From Acuticoccus sediminis (lineage in GTDB: Bacteria; Pseudomonadota; Alphaproteobacteria; Rhizobiales; Amorphaceae), in assembly GCF_003258595.1 (NCBI RefSeq), contig NZ_QHHQ01000004.1, positions 62,001 through 126,000 of the forward strand: 64,000 bases of DNA, in the 5' to 3' direction. Below, in pieces: positions 29,492-38,694 of this stretch. The notes under the pieces were generated by a model. It ran no database searches and was not told the origin of the DNA. It saw only the letters and a program-made list of their open reading frames with translations. The position numbers were made by a program, and so were the translations under genes. Numbering within the stretch: the first letter of the stretch is position 1; every line of letters begins with the position of its first letter.

Positions 29492-30418
29492 ATGGCGAAC
29501 AATCACACCTCCTTCGACGATCTCGCGGTGTTCCTCGCGGTGCTGCAGGCGGGCGGGTTCCGTGACGCGGCGCGGCAGATCGGGGCGTCCCCGTCGACGG
29601 TGAGCGAGACGGTCTCGCGGCTGGAGGCGCGTCTTGCCGTGCGCCTCCTCAGCCGCACGACCCGCAGCGTCGCGCCGACCGAGGCGGGGCGGCTGCTCGC
29701 GGCCCGGATCGCGCCGCTCTTCGCCGAGACCAACGCGGCGGTGGAGGCGGCGATGAGCGCGGCGGGCGACGTTCGCGGCACCTTGCGCCTCAACGTTCCC
29801 GGCGCCGTCATGTTCGACATCCTCCCGCCCATCGCCGAGCGCTTTCTCGCGCGGTATCCGGATGTGCGGATGGAGATCACCGTCGACGACCGTTTTGTCG
29901 ACGTCCTCGCGGCGGAGTGCGACGCCGGGATCCGCTACGGCGAGGCGCTCGCGCAGGACATGATCGCGGTGCCGATCGGCCCGCGCCTGCAGCGCAGCGG
30001 TACGGCCGCCTCGCCCCGCTATCTCGACGCGCGCGGCCGGCCCGGGCAGCCGGGAGACCTCTTCGGTCACGACTGCATCAGGACCCGGTTCCAGAGCGGC
30101 GCGATGACCACGTGGGAGTTCGCCCGTGGGGAGGAGGAACTGGTCCTCGACCCCGAGGCGCGGCTCGTCGTCGGCACGGGCGCGCCGCTGGCGGCGGTCC
30201 ATGCGGCGTGCGCCGGCCTCGGCATCGTCTACGCGTTCGCGAACTGGCTGGAGCCGCATCTGGCGGCGGGGGAACTCGAGCCGGTCCTGCCCGACTGGTG
30301 GCCGACGTTCGACGGACCCCGGCTCTACTTCTCGAGCCGGCGCTTCATGCCGGCCCCGCTCCGCGCGTTCGTGGACCTGGTCGCCGACATGCGTTCCGAC
30401 GCCCCGAAGCCGCCCTGA
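29492..30418 (+). CDS. LysR-family transcriptional regulator
   Basis: A 308-residue LTTR. The winged helix covers residues 9-68: LAVFLAVLQAGGFRDAARQIGASPSTVSETVSRLEARLAVRLLSR has the expected recognition helix. The C-terminal effector domain follows, with RLNVPGAVMFDILPP and GLGIVYAFANWLEPHLAAGEL. The subgroup resembles regulators that sit divergent to oxidoreductases. It probably controls the aldo/keto reductase and itself from the 29411-29491 intergenic segment, where I see no exact inverted repeat. Confidence 0.9.
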   Translation: MANNHTSFDDLAVFLAVLQAGGFRDAARQIGASPSTVSETVSRLEARLAVRLLSRTTRSVAPTEAGRLLAARIAPLFAETNAAVEAAMSAAGDVRGTLRLNVPGAVMFDILPPIAERFLARYPDVRMEITVDDRFVDVLAAECDAGIRYGEALAQDMIAVPIGPRLQRSGTAASPRYLDARGRPGQPGDLFGHDCIRTRFQSGAMTTWEFARGEEELVLDPEARLVVGTGAPLAAVHAACAGLGIVYAFANWLEPHLAAGELEPVLPDWWPTFDGPRLYFSSRRFMPAPLRAFVDLVADMRSDAPKPP

Positions 30419-30639
30419 GGGCCAAAACACGCATTCCGGACATCAAAAACGCCCATTGGCACGATTCTTGCACCTATTCCGGAGCAAGATCGCGATGGCG
30501 CGGACGCGACCCTAGCCCGAACGGCGAAGGCCCGTCCACCCCTTCCCGGCAAAAAATGCCTACGAAATAGGCCTGCCCGCAAGATAGGCAAATCCGATCG
30601 GTCGACCGTATCCGCCTATCGAGGGGCCTCGAGGCGCCG

Positions 30640-32139
30640 TTACTCGGCCGCCTCGCGGGCCGGTTCCGGCGCTTCGTAGGTGAGGACGGGCTTGCGCGCG
30701 CCGCGGGTCTCGTCGAGGCGGCGGCGAGGCGCGTACTTCGGCGCCTCGGTGAAGCGCTCGGTATCGCCGCGCTTGGCCGCCATCGCGAGGTCGCGCAGGG
30801 CGGCGATGAAGATGTCCAGCGAGGCGAGCGACTCCGACTCGGTCGGCTCGATCAGCATCGCGCCGGGCACCACCAGCGGGAAGTACATCGTCATCGGGTG
30901 GAAGCCCTCGTCGATCATCGCCTTGGCGAAGTCGAGCGTGGTCACGCCCGTGCCCTTCAGGAAGCGCTCGTCGAACAGCACCTCGTGCATCGACGGACGG
31001 TCCGGGAAGGAGACGCTCATCAGGTCGCTGAGCGAGGCCTTGATGTAATTCGCGGCCAGGACCGCGTCCTCCGAGGCCTCCTTCAGGCCGTCCGCGCCGT
31101 GGCTCATCATGTAGGCCATGGCACGCACGTACATGCCCATCTGCCCGTGGAAGGCGACGAGGCGGCCGAACGGCATCTCGCCCCCCTGGGCGTCGCCGAC
31201 CCGCTCCACGAGCTCGTCGCCCCGGAAGAACGGCACCGGCGCGAACGGAGCGAGGCGCTCCGACAGGACCACCGGGCCGGAGCCCGGGCCGCCGCCGCCG
31301 TGCGGCGTCGAGAACGTCTTGTGCAGGTTGATGTGCATCGCGTCGACGCCGAGCGCACCGGGCTTCGCCTTGCCGACGATGGCGTTGAAGTTCGCCCCGT
31401 CGCCGTAGAAGTAGGCGCCCGCCTCGTGGATCGCGTCGGCGATCGCCGCCACCTCCGGCTCGAAGAGGCCGCAGGTATTGGGGTTCGTCAGCATGATCGC
31501 GGCGACGTCGTCCGACAGCTTCTCGCGGACGGCGTCGACGCTGACCGTCCCGTCCTCGCGCGCCTTGATGCCCTCGACCCTGTAGCCGAGCGCGGCCGCC
31601 GTCGCGGGGTTCGTGCCGTGGGCCGATTCCGGCACCAGCACGGTCTTGCGGTCCTCGCCGCGGGCCTTCAGCGCCGCGCGGATCGCCATCATGCCGGCGA
31701 GCTCGCCCTGCGCGCCCGCCTTCGGCGACAGCGCGACCGCCTTCATGTCGGTCATCACGAGGAGCCAGTGCGACAGCGTCTTCATCAGCTCCAGCGCCCC
31801 GGGGACGGTGGAGAGCGGCTGCAGCGGATGGATGTCGGCAAAGCCGGGGAAGCGCGCCGCCTTCTCGTTGAGACGCGGGTTGTGCTTCATCGTGCACGAG
31901 CCGAGCGGGTACATGCCGAGGTCGATGGCGTAGTTCTGGCGCGACAGGCGCACGTAGTGGCGCATCGTCTCCGGCTCGGTGAGGCCCGGCAGGTCGATGG
32001 GCGCCTTGCGGGCCTGCTTGCCGAGGCGTGAGGTGTGGGGCGCCGGCTCCGGCAGGTCGACGCCGGTCGCCTCCGTGTGGCCCACCTCGAAGATCAGCGG
32101 CTCATGGATGCGAAGCGCCTGGTTTCCGGTGAAGGTCAT
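30640..32139 (-). CDS. gcvPB: Glycine dehydrogenase (decarboxylating) subunit 2 (GcvPB)
   Basis: A 499-residue PLP enzyme, the C-terminal half of split P-protein. The PLP lysine is Lys274 in HINLHKTFSTPHGGGGPGSGP; GSCTMKHNPRLNEK and ESAHGTNPAT are further family blocks. With GcvPA it decarboxylates glycine and passes the aminomethyl group to GcvH. The start overlaps the DinB-like gene stop by 4 bases (ATGA). It is the last gene of the operon; downstream, GCCTA/TAGGC (30558-30572) is a weak hairpin. Confidence 0.96.
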   Translation of the reverse strand: MTFTGNQALRIHEPLIFEVGHTEATGVDLPEPAPHTSRLGKQARKAPIDLPGLTEPETMRHYVRLSRQNYAIDLGMYPLGSCTMKHNPRLNEKAARFPGFADIHPLQPLSTVPGALELMKTLSHWLLVMTDMKAVALSPKAGAQGELAGMMAIRAALKARGEDRKTVLVPESAHGTNPATAAALGYRVEGIKAREDGTVSVDAVREKLSDDVAAIMLTNPNTCGLFEPEVAAIADAIHEAGAYFYGDGANFNAIVGKAKPGALGVDAMHINLHKTFSTPHGGGGPGSGPVVLSERLAPFAPVPFFRGDELVERVGDAQGGEMPFGRLVAFHGQMGMYVRAMAYMMSHGADGLKEASEDAVLAANYIKASLSDLMSVSFPDRPSMHEVLFDERFLKGTGVTTLDFAKAMIDEGFHPMTMYFPLVVPGAMLIEPTESESLASLDIFIAALRDLAMAAKRGDTERFTEAPKYAPRRRLDETRGARKPVLTYEAPEPAREAAE

Positions 32140-32669
32140 CTTGGGGCTCCGTAGGTCACCGCGTCGGGCGCGCGGTCGTAGCGGATGAAGAATTCGTCGA
32201 GCTGCGGCGGGGCGACGGCGGTGCTGGACAGCATCGCGTGCGCCTGGCCGCGGTGATGGATCTGGTGCTGGAAGAGATGCAGGAGCAGCGCAGCGACGTT
32301 CTCCTGAATGACCCCGTCCTCGCGCCGGTCCGTGGCAATATCGCGGGCGAGGTCGTCCGCGCTCAGCCCGCCGCAGTAGGCGGTGAGCCGGGTGTCCTGC
32401 TCGGCCTGCGCCGCCTTGAGGGCGCGGGCGCTCGGATAGTCCACGTCATCGCGAACAGCGTAACCCTCGGCGCCGCCTTCCAGGACGTCGAGGTAGTAGC
32501 GGTCGACGCTCAGGATGTGGTTGAGCGTCGCGCGCAGCGAGGGGAAGAACCCCGTCCGCTCCGCCGCGAAGTCCTCGTCCGGGAGCGCCTCGCAGGCGCT
32601 CAGGAGGACGTGGTTCGCCCACGCGTTGTTGGCCGCCAGGGCGCGATATGGCGCCACGGGGTCGATCAT
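32136..32669 (-). CDS. DinB-like metal-binding four-helix protein inside the gcv operon
   Basis: A 177-residue DinB/YfiT-fold protein. The metal-binding His set is visible: [13 protein letters not shown] early and [17 protein letters not shown] late. [18 protein letters not shown] is the family's opening helix. Members include thiol-dependent transferases and damage-inducible proteins; which applies here is unknown. The gene overlaps gcvPA upstream and gcvPB downstream by 4 bases each, so it is translated with both halves of the P-protein. Its place between the halves is unusual. Confidence 0.88.
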   Translation of the reverse strand: MIDPVAPYRALAANNAWANHVLLSACEALPDEDFAAERTGFFPSLRATLNHILSVDRYYLDVLEGGAEGYAVRDDVDYPSARALKAAQAEQDTRLTAYCGGLSADDLARDIATDRREDGVIQENVAALLLHLFQHQIHHRGQAHAMLSSTAVAPPQLDEFFIRYDRAPDAVTYGAPR

Positions 32670-34000
32670 CCGATCGCCCCTTCCAGCCCCTTGGCGAGCG
32701 CGGCGATGTCCTCGTCCGTGGAGAGCTCGGTCGCCGCGACCACGATGAGGTCGCCCGGCGCGGCGGCGTCGAGCCGCGACACGGGAAGCCCCGCGATGAT
32801 CCCCTCTCCGGCGAGCGTCTCGACCACCGCCGCGGCATCACCGGGGACGCGGATCGTGAACTCGTTGAAGAAGGTGTCGTTGAGGACCGTCACGCCCGGC
32901 ACGCGGGCGAGCGCGTCGGCCGTGGCGCAGGCGCGCTCGTGGTTGAGCGCGGCGAGGCGCTTCAGGCCCGTCTCGCCGAGCAGCGTCATGTGGATCGTGA
33001 ACGCCAGCGCGCAGAGGCCGGAGTTGGTGCAGATGTTGGACGTCGCCTTGTCGCGGCGGATGTGCTGCTCGCGCGTCGACAGGGTGAGCGCGTAGCCCCG
33101 CTTGCCGTCCGCGTCGACGGTCTCGCCGGAGAGGCGGCCCGGCATCTGCCGCACGTGCTTCTTCTGCGTCGCGAAGAGGCCGACATAAGGTCCGCCGAAG
33201 GTGAGCGGATTGCCGATCCCCTGCCCCTCGCCGACGACGATGTCCGCGCCCTGCGCGCCCGGAGGCTCGATCGCCCCCAGCGCCACCGGCTCGGTGAAGA
33301 CCGAGACCAGCAGCGCCCCGGCCTCGTGCGCCGCCTTGGCGATCGGCGCGAGGTCGACGAGGTGCCCGTAGAACGACGGCGACTGAACCACGACGCAGGC
33401 GACGTCCTTGCCGATCTTCGCAATGATGTCCTCGGCGCCGGCGGGGTCGGCCGGCATCGCCTCGATCTCGACGCCGACGGCCACCGTCTCGATCACGTCG
33501 CGGTACTGCGGGTGGACACCGCCGGACACCACCGCACGGCCGCGCTTCGTGAGGCGTGCGGCCATCATGACCGCCTCGGCGGCGGCGGTGGACCCGTCGT
33601 ACATGGAGGCGTTGGCCACCTCCATGCCGGTGAGCCGTGCGACCTGGGTCTGGAACTCGAACAGGACCTGCAGCGTGCCCTGGCTGATCTCGGCCTGGTA
33701 GGGCGTGTACGAGGTCAGGAACTCGGAGCGCTGGATCAGGTGATCGACGGTCGCCGGTACGTGATGGCGATAGGCACCCGCGCCAAGGAAGAAGGGTCCG
33801 TCGCCGGCGGCGTGGTTCTTGCGCGCCATGGCCGACAGCGCCCGCTCGACCGCGATCTCGGACTGCCCCGAAGGCAGGTCCATCGGCTCGGTGAACAGCT
33901 TGCCGGCCGGCACATCGGCGAACAGGTCGTCGATGGACGCAACGCCGATCTTCTTCAGCATGAGCGCCCGGTCGTCGGCGGTCAGCGGATGATAACGCAT
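32666..34000 (-). CDS. gcvPA: Glycine dehydrogenase (decarboxylating) subunit 1 (GcvPA)
   Basis: A 444-residue protein, the N-terminal half of split P-protein. It starts [20 protein letters not shown] and contains [39 protein letters not shown] and [13 protein letters not shown], all standard for GcvPA. It lacks the PLP lysine, which is in GcvPB. It follows the SnoaL-like gene by 25 bases. The split arrangement is the norm in several alphaproteobacteria and Gram-positive bacteria. Confidence 0.96.
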   Translation of the reverse strand: MRYHPLTADDRALMLKKIGVASIDDLFADVPAGKLFTEPMDLPSGQSEIAVERALSAMARKNHAAGDGPFFLGAGAYRHHVPATVDHLIQRSEFLTSYTPYQAEISQGTLQVLFEFQTQVARLTGMEVANASMYDGSTAAAEAVMMAARLTKRGRAVVSGGVHPQYRDVIETVAVGVEIEAMPADPAGAEDIIAKIGKDVACVVVQSPSFYGHLVDLAPIAKAAHEAGALLVSVFTEPVALGAIEPPGAQGADIVVGEGQGIGNPLTFGGPYVGLFATQKKHVRQMPGRLSGETVDADGKRGYALTLSTREQHIRRDKATSNICTNSGLCALAFTIHMTLLGETGLKRLAALNHERACATADALARVPGVTVLNDTFFNEFTIRVPGDAAAVVETLAGEGIIAGLPVSRLDAAAPGDLIVVAATELSTDEDIAALAKGLEGAIG

Positions 34001-34025
34001 CGTGTCTCCTTCATCAGCCCGCCGT

Positions 34026-34430
34026 TCAGGCGGCCGGGTGTTCCATGGCCCGCTCGATGAGGGCGGAATCGAAGATTTCGTCGACGGCCACGATCCGGCC
34101 GTCCTGCACCGTGAAGAACAGCGCCGTGTTCATCTCGATGCGCTGGCCCGTGTGCCTCTCGACACCGACGGCGTGGACCTTGACCGCCACGTCGTCGCCC
34201 TGGGCCACGACCTTCACCGGCGCGAACGTCTCGAACGACCAGTGTTCGATGATGTCGTGCACGCGGGAACGGAGGGCATCGAGCCCGTCCCACGTCCCGC
34301 AGAACCGCGAGACGGTGTTGTAGCTGTCGGCGGTGTGGTGCACCTCTGGATGGAAGAGGGCGAAGGACGCGTCGAGGTCGGCTTTGGAGTAGGCATCGAA
34401 AAAGGCGTGAACAGTCTCTGTCGGTGTCAT
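34026..34430 (-). CDS. SnoaL-like/NTF2-fold protein in the gcv operon
   Basis: A 134-residue NTF2-like protein. The opening [31 protein letters not shown] and the alternating beta strands [40 protein letters not shown] are characteristic of the SnoaL/limonene-epoxide hydrolase-like fold. Members are cyclases, isomerases or ligand binders, so no reaction is assigned. It lies 10 bases downstream of the NUDIX gene and 25 upstream of gcvPA, within the riboswitch-controlled operon. Confidence 0.85.
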   Translation of the reverse strand: MTPTETVHAFFDAYSKADLDASFALFHPEVHHTADSYNTVSRFCGTWDGLDALRSRVHDIIEHWSFETFAPVKVVAQGDDVAVKVHAVGVERHTGQRIEMNTALFFTVQDGRIVAVDEIFDSALIERAMEHPAA

Positions 34431-34440
34431 CGACGGCTCC

Positions 34441-34887
34441 TCAAATGATCATGCGCTCCAATGGGTCGTATTGTGCTTCCGGCACGGTGCCGAAGGCGAT
34501 CGCGGGCAGGCTGTCCGGCTTGAAGCGGACGGCCTTCAGCTCATCCGGCGCGAAAAAGCGCCGCTCGGTAACGATGGCGTCGGGATCGCGCCAGGCGGGG
34601 TCGATCCGCCCGCCGCTGACCCGCGCCCGGAAGAAGAGCTCCACCTGGTGGAAGCCCGTGTCCGGGTTGTGGAACTCGTTGACGAGGGCGAGGCCGCCCA
34701 CGTCGACGCTGAGCCCCGTTTCCTCATGAACCTCGCGCCGCAAATTGCTGGCGAGGTCCGCCCCCACCTCCACCCCGCCGCCGGGCGCACACCACAGGTC
34801 GCTCCGCCCATCGGGATAGGCGTTGACGAGGAGGAGGCGCCCCTCCTCCACGATGAGCGCGCGGACGGCGAGGCGGGGCGATGTCAC
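34441..34887 (-). CDS. NUDIX hydrolase in the gcv operon
   Basis: A 148-residue NUDIX protein. The NUDIX box is complete: GGGVEVGADLASNLRREVHEETGLSVDVG gives Gx5Ex7REUxEExGU. The GTG start at 34887 overlaps the gcvH stop as GTGA. NUDIX enzymes cleave nucleoside diphosphates linked to another group; substrate cannot be told from sequence. The C-terminal PLERMII end resembles uncharacterised members. Position suggests housekeeping of a nucleotide or cofactor related to one-carbon metabolism; that is inference. Confidence 0.85.
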   Translation of the reverse strand: MTSPRLAVRALIVEEGRLLLVNAYPDGRSDLWCAPGGGVEVGADLASNLRREVHEETGLSVDVGGLALVNEFHNPDTGFHQVELFFRARVSGGRIDPAWRDPDAIVTERRFFAPDELKAVRFKPDSLPAIAFGTVPEAQYDPLERMII

Positions 34888-35252
34888 GAGATCGTCTTCA
34901 GGTACTCGTCGTAGCCCGCCCGGTCCATCAGGTCGGACAGGTCGACCCCGTCGGCCTTGAGCTTGGCGAACCAGCCGCCGGTCTCGGGCGCCTCGTTGAC
35001 GAGCTCGGGCTTCTCGTCGAGAGCGGAATTCACCTCGACGACCTCGCCGTCGACCGGCGCGTAGACGTCCGACGCCGCCTTGACGCTCTCGACCACGGCG
35101 AACGAGTCGCCCTTGGCCACGGTCTTGCCGACCTCGGGCAGCTCCACGAACGTGATGTCGCCGAGCTGCTCCTGGGCGTGGTCCGAGATCCCGACGATGA
35201 GGAGACCATCGGCTTCCTCGATCCACTCGTGGTCCTTGGTAAAGCGTTTCAT
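34884..35252 (-). CDS. gcvH: Glycine cleavage system H protein
   Basis: A 122-residue lipoyl carrier of standard length. The lipoylated residue is Lys58 in VVESVKAASDVYAP; the start KRFTKDHEWIE and the block GDITFVELPEVGKTV are diagnostic. It shuttles the aminomethyl group among P, T and L proteins. It begins one base after the gcvT stop. No L protein gene is present here, consistent with sharing a dihydrolipoamide dehydrogenase. Confidence 0.97.
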   Translation of the reverse strand: MKRFTKDHEWIEEADGLLIVGISDHAQEQLGDITFVELPEVGKTVAKGDSFAVVESVKAASDVYAPVDGEVVEVNSALDEKPELVNEAPETGGWFAKLKADGVDLSDLMDRAGYDEYLKTIS

Positions 35253-35253
35253 C

Positions 35254-36375
35254 TTACGTCTTTCGTTTGGCTCGCGATGGTACGAAGGGAAGCTCTGCGA
35301 CCGTCACCGGTACCGGCTTCCCGCGCACGATCGCGGCAAGCTTCGTGCCGATCCCGGCGAACTGGGTGTCGACGTAGCCCATGGCGATGGGCGCACCGAC
35401 GGTCGGCCCGACACCGCCCGAGGTGACGATGCCGACGTCGAGGTCGTCGATCTGGAGGATGGCGCCGGAGCGGGCCGGGACGCGCCCGTCGACGGCGAGG
35501 CCGACGCGCTTGCGGTTCGGCCCGTCGGCGAGCTCGGCGAGGATGCGCTCCTCGCCCAGGAACCCGCCCTCCTCGCGCCGGCGCCTGGGCATGATGAAGC
35601 CGAGGTCGGCCTCCACCGGGCTGATCTCCTCGGTGAGGTCCTGGCCGTAGAGGCACAGCCCCGCCTCCAGGCGCAGCGTGTCGCGCGCGCCGAGGCCGAC
35701 GGGGGCGACACGCTCGTCGGCGGCGAGCCGGGTCCAGGCCTCGGCGGCCACCTCGTTGGGTACGGAGATCTCGAAGCCGTCCTCGCCGGTGTAGCCGCAG
35801 CGCGAGATCATCGCGTCGGCGCCGAACGCGGTCCCGTAGACGGCCTTCATGAAGGTCAGCGCGGAGAGGTCGACGTCGACAAAGGGCGCGAGCGCCGCCT
35901 CCGCCGCCGGACCCTGGATCGCGATCAGCGCGCGGTCGAGCGGGGTCACCGTCACCCTGGGGTCGGCATGCTCGGCGAAGTGGTGGGCCACCGCCTCGCG
36001 CCGCGCCCCGTTCACCACGACGCGCAGGTGGTCGCCCATGTTGGTGATGATGAGATCGTCGACGACGCCGCCCGCCTCGTTGGTGAGGACGGAGTAGCGT
36101 GCAGCGCCCTCGCCGAGGCCGGCGATGTTGGACGGGGTCAGGCGCTCCAGCCAAGCGGCGGCGGCGCCGGGCTCGCTCTCGTCGAGGCGGAGCTGGCCCA
36201 TGTGCGAGACGTCGAAGAGGCCGGCCCCTTCGCGGCACGCCGCATGCTCGGCGATGATCCCGCTGTACTGCAGCGGCATGAGGTACCCGGCAAAGGGCAC
36301 CATGCGGGCACCGGCCGCCTTGTGGACGTCCACAAGCGGGGTAACCTTGAGCGTCTCGGTCGAGTGTTCGGCCAC
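35254..36375 (-). CDS. gcvT: Glycine cleavage system T protein (aminomethyltransferase)
   Basis: A 373-residue tetrahydrofolate-dependent aminomethyltransferase. Motifs: PFAGYLMPLQYSG at the start, LFDVSHMGQLRL, Asp-containing NGARREAVAHHFAEH, SRCGYTGEDGFEIS (folate site) and GLGARDTLRLEAGLCLYG. It releases ammonia and makes methylene-THF. GTG start at 36375, with AGGAG six bases upstream; an out-of-frame ATG lies just before it. It is the first gene of the operon behind the glycine riboswitch. Confidence 0.96.
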   Translation of the reverse strand: MAEHSTETLKVTPLVDVHKAAGARMVPFAGYLMPLQYSGIIAEHAACREGAGLFDVSHMGQLRLDESEPGAAAAWLERLTPSNIAGLGEGAARYSVLTNEAGGVVDDLIITNMGDHLRVVVNGARREAVAHHFAEHADPRVTVTPLDRALIAIQGPAAEAALAPFVDVDLSALTFMKAVYGTAFGADAMISRCGYTGEDGFEISVPNEVAAEAWTRLAADERVAPVGLGARDTLRLEAGLCLYGQDLTEEISPVEADLGFIMPRRRREEGGFLGEERILAELADGPNRKRVGLAVDGRVPARSGAILQIDDLDVGIVTSGGVGPTVGAPIAMGYVDTQFAGIGTKLAAIVRGKPVPVTVAELPFVPSRAKRKT

Positions 36376-36424
36376 GCCATTCTCCTAGCCCATGACTCAG
36401 GGTGCCCGGCGGTTGCCGGACATC

Positions 36425-36616
36425 TTGCCCTTCTGTCATGGCACCTGAGAGATTTCCCGCCCCGCAAGCGGGAACGGCTACTCCTTCGGTGGACGGCTGC
36501 CGCCGTCGCTTTCCAGAATGTCGTCGACGCGCGGTCCTTTTGCCTGAGAGTTTCCGGGCCGTTGCTCCTTCGGCGCCGCGACTTCGCCATTGACGAAGCC
36601 TCGGTCTCTCCCGCGT
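36425..36616 (-). promoter_or_regulatory. Tandem glycine riboswitch upstream of gcvT
   Basis: Read leftward, two glycine aptamers are in series. Aptamer 1 (about 36616-36529) opens GCGGGAGAG and holds CCGAAGGAGCAACGG, then AACTCTCAGGCAAAAGGACCG. Aptamer 2 (about 36518-36425) opens CTGGAAAGCGACGG and holds CCGAAGGAGTAGCCG, then ATCTCTCAGGTGCCATGACAG. The paired conserved cores and short linker match the known tandem class. A hairpin CCGGC/GCCGG (36406-36419) between aptamer 2 and the ribosome site is a candidate expression platform. In this class glycine usually turns the operon on. The rest of the 318-base gap is unremarkable. Confidence 0.93.
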
Positions 36617-36693
36617 GTCGAGCAAACAATGATTGTTGCGCCGGGAAAGTCAAGCTGACCCCGGCGCCGCCCCCAACTCGACCGGCGCGCGCC

Positions 36694-37695
36694 TCACTCG
36701 GCGGCGACGGACCTCGCCGCGGGCTCCTCGCCCAGCAGGCGCCGGCGCGCGGCGGCATATTCGGCGGCGAGGCGGTCGATCAGCACCGCCGCCGGGACGA
36801 CGCGGTCCACTGCGCCGATCCCCTGCCCCGAGCCCCAGATCTCGGACCACGACTTCGGCTTGGAGGAGCCGGAGCCGAAGTTCATCGCCGACGGGTCGCT
36901 GGTCGGGAGGTTCTCGGGGTCCATCCCCGCCGCCGAGATGGACGACTTCAGGTAATTGCCCCACACCCCGGTGAAGAGGTCCGAATAGACGATGTCGTCC
37001 GCTGCGCCGTCGACGATCATCTGCTTGTAGCCGTCGACCGCGTTCGCCTCCTCGGTGGCGATGAACGCGGAGCCGATGTAGGCCGCGTCCGCCCCCATCG
37101 CCAGCGCCGCCAGCACGGAATCGCCGCGCGCGATGGCACCCGACAGGACGAGCGGCCCGTCGAACCACTGGCGGATCTCCTGCACCAGCGCGAAGGGCGA
37201 CTGCCGGCCGGCGTGCCCGCCCGCGCCCGCCGCCACCGCGACGAGCCCGTCCGCCCCCTTCTCGATCGCCTTCCTGGCGAAGGTGTTGTTGATGACGTCG
37301 TGCAGCACCGTCGCGCCGACCGAATGGGCCGCCTCGTTCACCTCGACCCGCGCGCCGAGCGAGGTGATCCATACCGGGACCTTCCACTTCACGCAGATCT
37401 CGAGGTCACGCTCGAGGCGCTTGTTGGTGCGGTGGACGATCTGGTTCACCGCATAGGGCGCGGCCGGGCGGTCCGGGTTCGCCTGGTTGTGCCGGTCGAG
37501 CTCCTCGGTGATGCGCTTGAGCCAAACCTCCAGCATGGCCGGCTCGCCGTCCTTCTCGCGCGCGTTGAGCGCCGGGAAGGAGCCGACGATCCCCGACTTG
37601 CACTGAGCGATGACGAGGTCCGGATTGGAGATGATGAAGAGCGGGGACCCGACGACGGGGATCCTCAGCGACTTGATCGTTTCGCGGAATGGCAC
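36694..37695 (-). CDS. Nitronate monooxygenase family protein
   Basis: A 333-residue FMN TIM barrel of the nitronate monooxygenase/2-nitropropane dioxygenase family. LRIPVVGSPLFIISNPDLV is the family start, VAAGAGGHAGRQSPFALV forms the phosphate/FMN loop with the catalytic-type His, and GADAAYIGSAFIATEEA follows. GTG 37695 is preferred (GGGAG nine bases upstream); ATG 37752 would add 19 residues. These enzymes oxidise nitronates or nitro compounds. It precedes the riboswitch in the same direction; an operon link to gcv is doubtful. Confidence 0.85.
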   Translation of the reverse strand: MPFRETIKSLRIPVVGSPLFIISNPDLVIAQCKSGIVGSFPALNAREKDGEPAMLEVWLKRITEELDRHNQANPDRPAAPYAVNQIVHRTNKRLERDLEICVKWKVPVWITSLGARVEVNEAAHSVGATVLHDVINNTFARKAIEKGADGLVAVAAGAGGHAGRQSPFALVQEIRQWFDGPLVLSGAIARGDSVLAALAMGADAAYIGSAFIATEEANAVDGYKQMIVDGAADDIVYSDLFTGVWGNYLKSSISAAGMDPENLPTSDPSAMNFGSGSSKPKSWSEIWGSGQGIGAVDRVVPAAVLIDRLAAEYAAARRRLLGEEPAARSVAAE

Positions 37696-37784
37696 TGCGT
37701 TTCGCTCCCGGCAATTTTTCCCGATACTCGTCACTTCGGGCCCCGAGGACAAGACCCGTGCTTAGGCACCGATCGCGCGACCGA

Positions 37785-38642
37785 TCAGGCCGCGTACTCG
37801 AACCGCCCGTTGGTCAGGACCGTCGCGTCGCGCGCCGGCACCCGCGCCGTGTACGCCGCGACGCCGGGCTCCAGCGACCACATGTCCACCGCGATCGCCT
37901 CGCCCGGGAAGACCGGCGACGAGAACCGCCCGTCCTGCCCGCGCACGCGCGCCGGGTCGTTGCCGCAAAGGGTCAGCATCAGCGCCCGGCAGGCGATCCC
38001 GAACGTCGCGAGGCCGTGCAGGATCGGCCGGTCGAAGCCCGACCGCCGGGCGCTCGCAGGATCACTGTGCAGCGGATTGTAGTCGCCCGAAAGGCGGTAG
38101 ATCAGCGCCTGCCCCGGCGATGTCGCGAGGGTCACCGACCGGTCGGGCGCGCGCTCCGGCATCTCCTGCGCGGCGAGCGGCGGCGTGGTCTGGGCGCGGC
38201 CGAACCCGCCCTGCCCGCGCGCGAAGGCCGACTGGCGCACGGTCGCGAAGGGCTCGCCCGTCGCCGCGTCGACGATGGTGCGCTCGGTGACGATGAGCCC
38301 GCCCTTCCCCTTGTCGATCACGTCGGCCACCACGGTCTTGGCCTTCAGCGTCGCCTCGGTCGGCAGCGGACGGACGATCCGCACCGACTGCTCGCCGTGG
38401 ACGATGCGCGTGTAGTCGACCGTGGTGCCCGGCCGGCTCATCCAGTGCGGCGCCATGGCGAGGACGTTCGCCATGGCGGGCATCGCGTGGAGCTTCGTCT
38501 CGTCGACGAACTTCAGCTCCTCCTCGTCCATGGGGTCGGAGCCGTAGCCGAGGCCGAGACTGTAGACGATGCAGTCTTTCCAGCCGACCTCCTGGACGAC
38601 CTCGGGCAGGTCGATGGCGAGCAGCGTGTCGGGATTGAGCAT
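37785..38642 (-). CDS. MaoC-type (R)-enoyl-CoA hydratase, two hot-dog domains
   Basis: A 285-residue double hot-dog protein. The hydratase 2 motif is YRLSGDYNPLHSDPASARRSGFDRPILHG, with the catalytic Asp and His. The N-terminal half starts NPDTLLAIDLPEVVQEVGWKD and has YSLGLGYGSDPMDEEELKF, like the hydratase domain of peroxisomal multifunctional enzyme 2. It adds water to trans-2-enoyl-CoA giving the (R)-3-hydroxyacyl-CoA. It is divergent from the CaiB-type gene; an inverted repeat lies between them. Confidence 0.9.
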   Translation of the reverse strand: MLNPDTLLAIDLPEVVQEVGWKDCIVYSLGLGYGSDPMDEEELKFVDETKLHAMPAMANVLAMAPHWMSRPGTTVDYTRIVHGEQSVRIVRPLPTEATLKAKTVVADVIDKGKGGLIVTERTIVDAATGEPFATVRQSAFARGQGGFGRAQTTPPLAAQEMPERAPDRSVTLATSPGQALIYRLSGDYNPLHSDPASARRSGFDRPILHGLATFGIACRALMLTLCGNDPARVRGQDGRFSSPVFPGEAIAVDMWSLEPGVAAYTARVPARDATVLTNGRFEYAA

Positions 38643-38676
38643 TGCGGGATGGTCCGGGTCGGGGATAGAGATCGAG

Positions 38677-38694
38677 GTTAATCGACGGATTAAC
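38677..38694. promoter_or_regulatory. Perfect inverted repeat between divergent maoC-like and CaiB-like genes
   Basis: GTTAATC-GACG-GATTAAC is a perfect 7-base inverted repeat with a 4-base spacer, AT-rich in a GC-rich background. It lies 35 bases from the maoC-like start and 215 from the CaiB-like start. A dimeric repressor operator is likely; no regulator gene is adjacent. Confidence 0.45.

Noticed and set aside
30558-30572. Terminator of the gcv operon (GCCTA/TAGGC)
   Set aside because: The stem is only five base pairs and no T-run follows on the minus strand, so it was not listed as a terminator.
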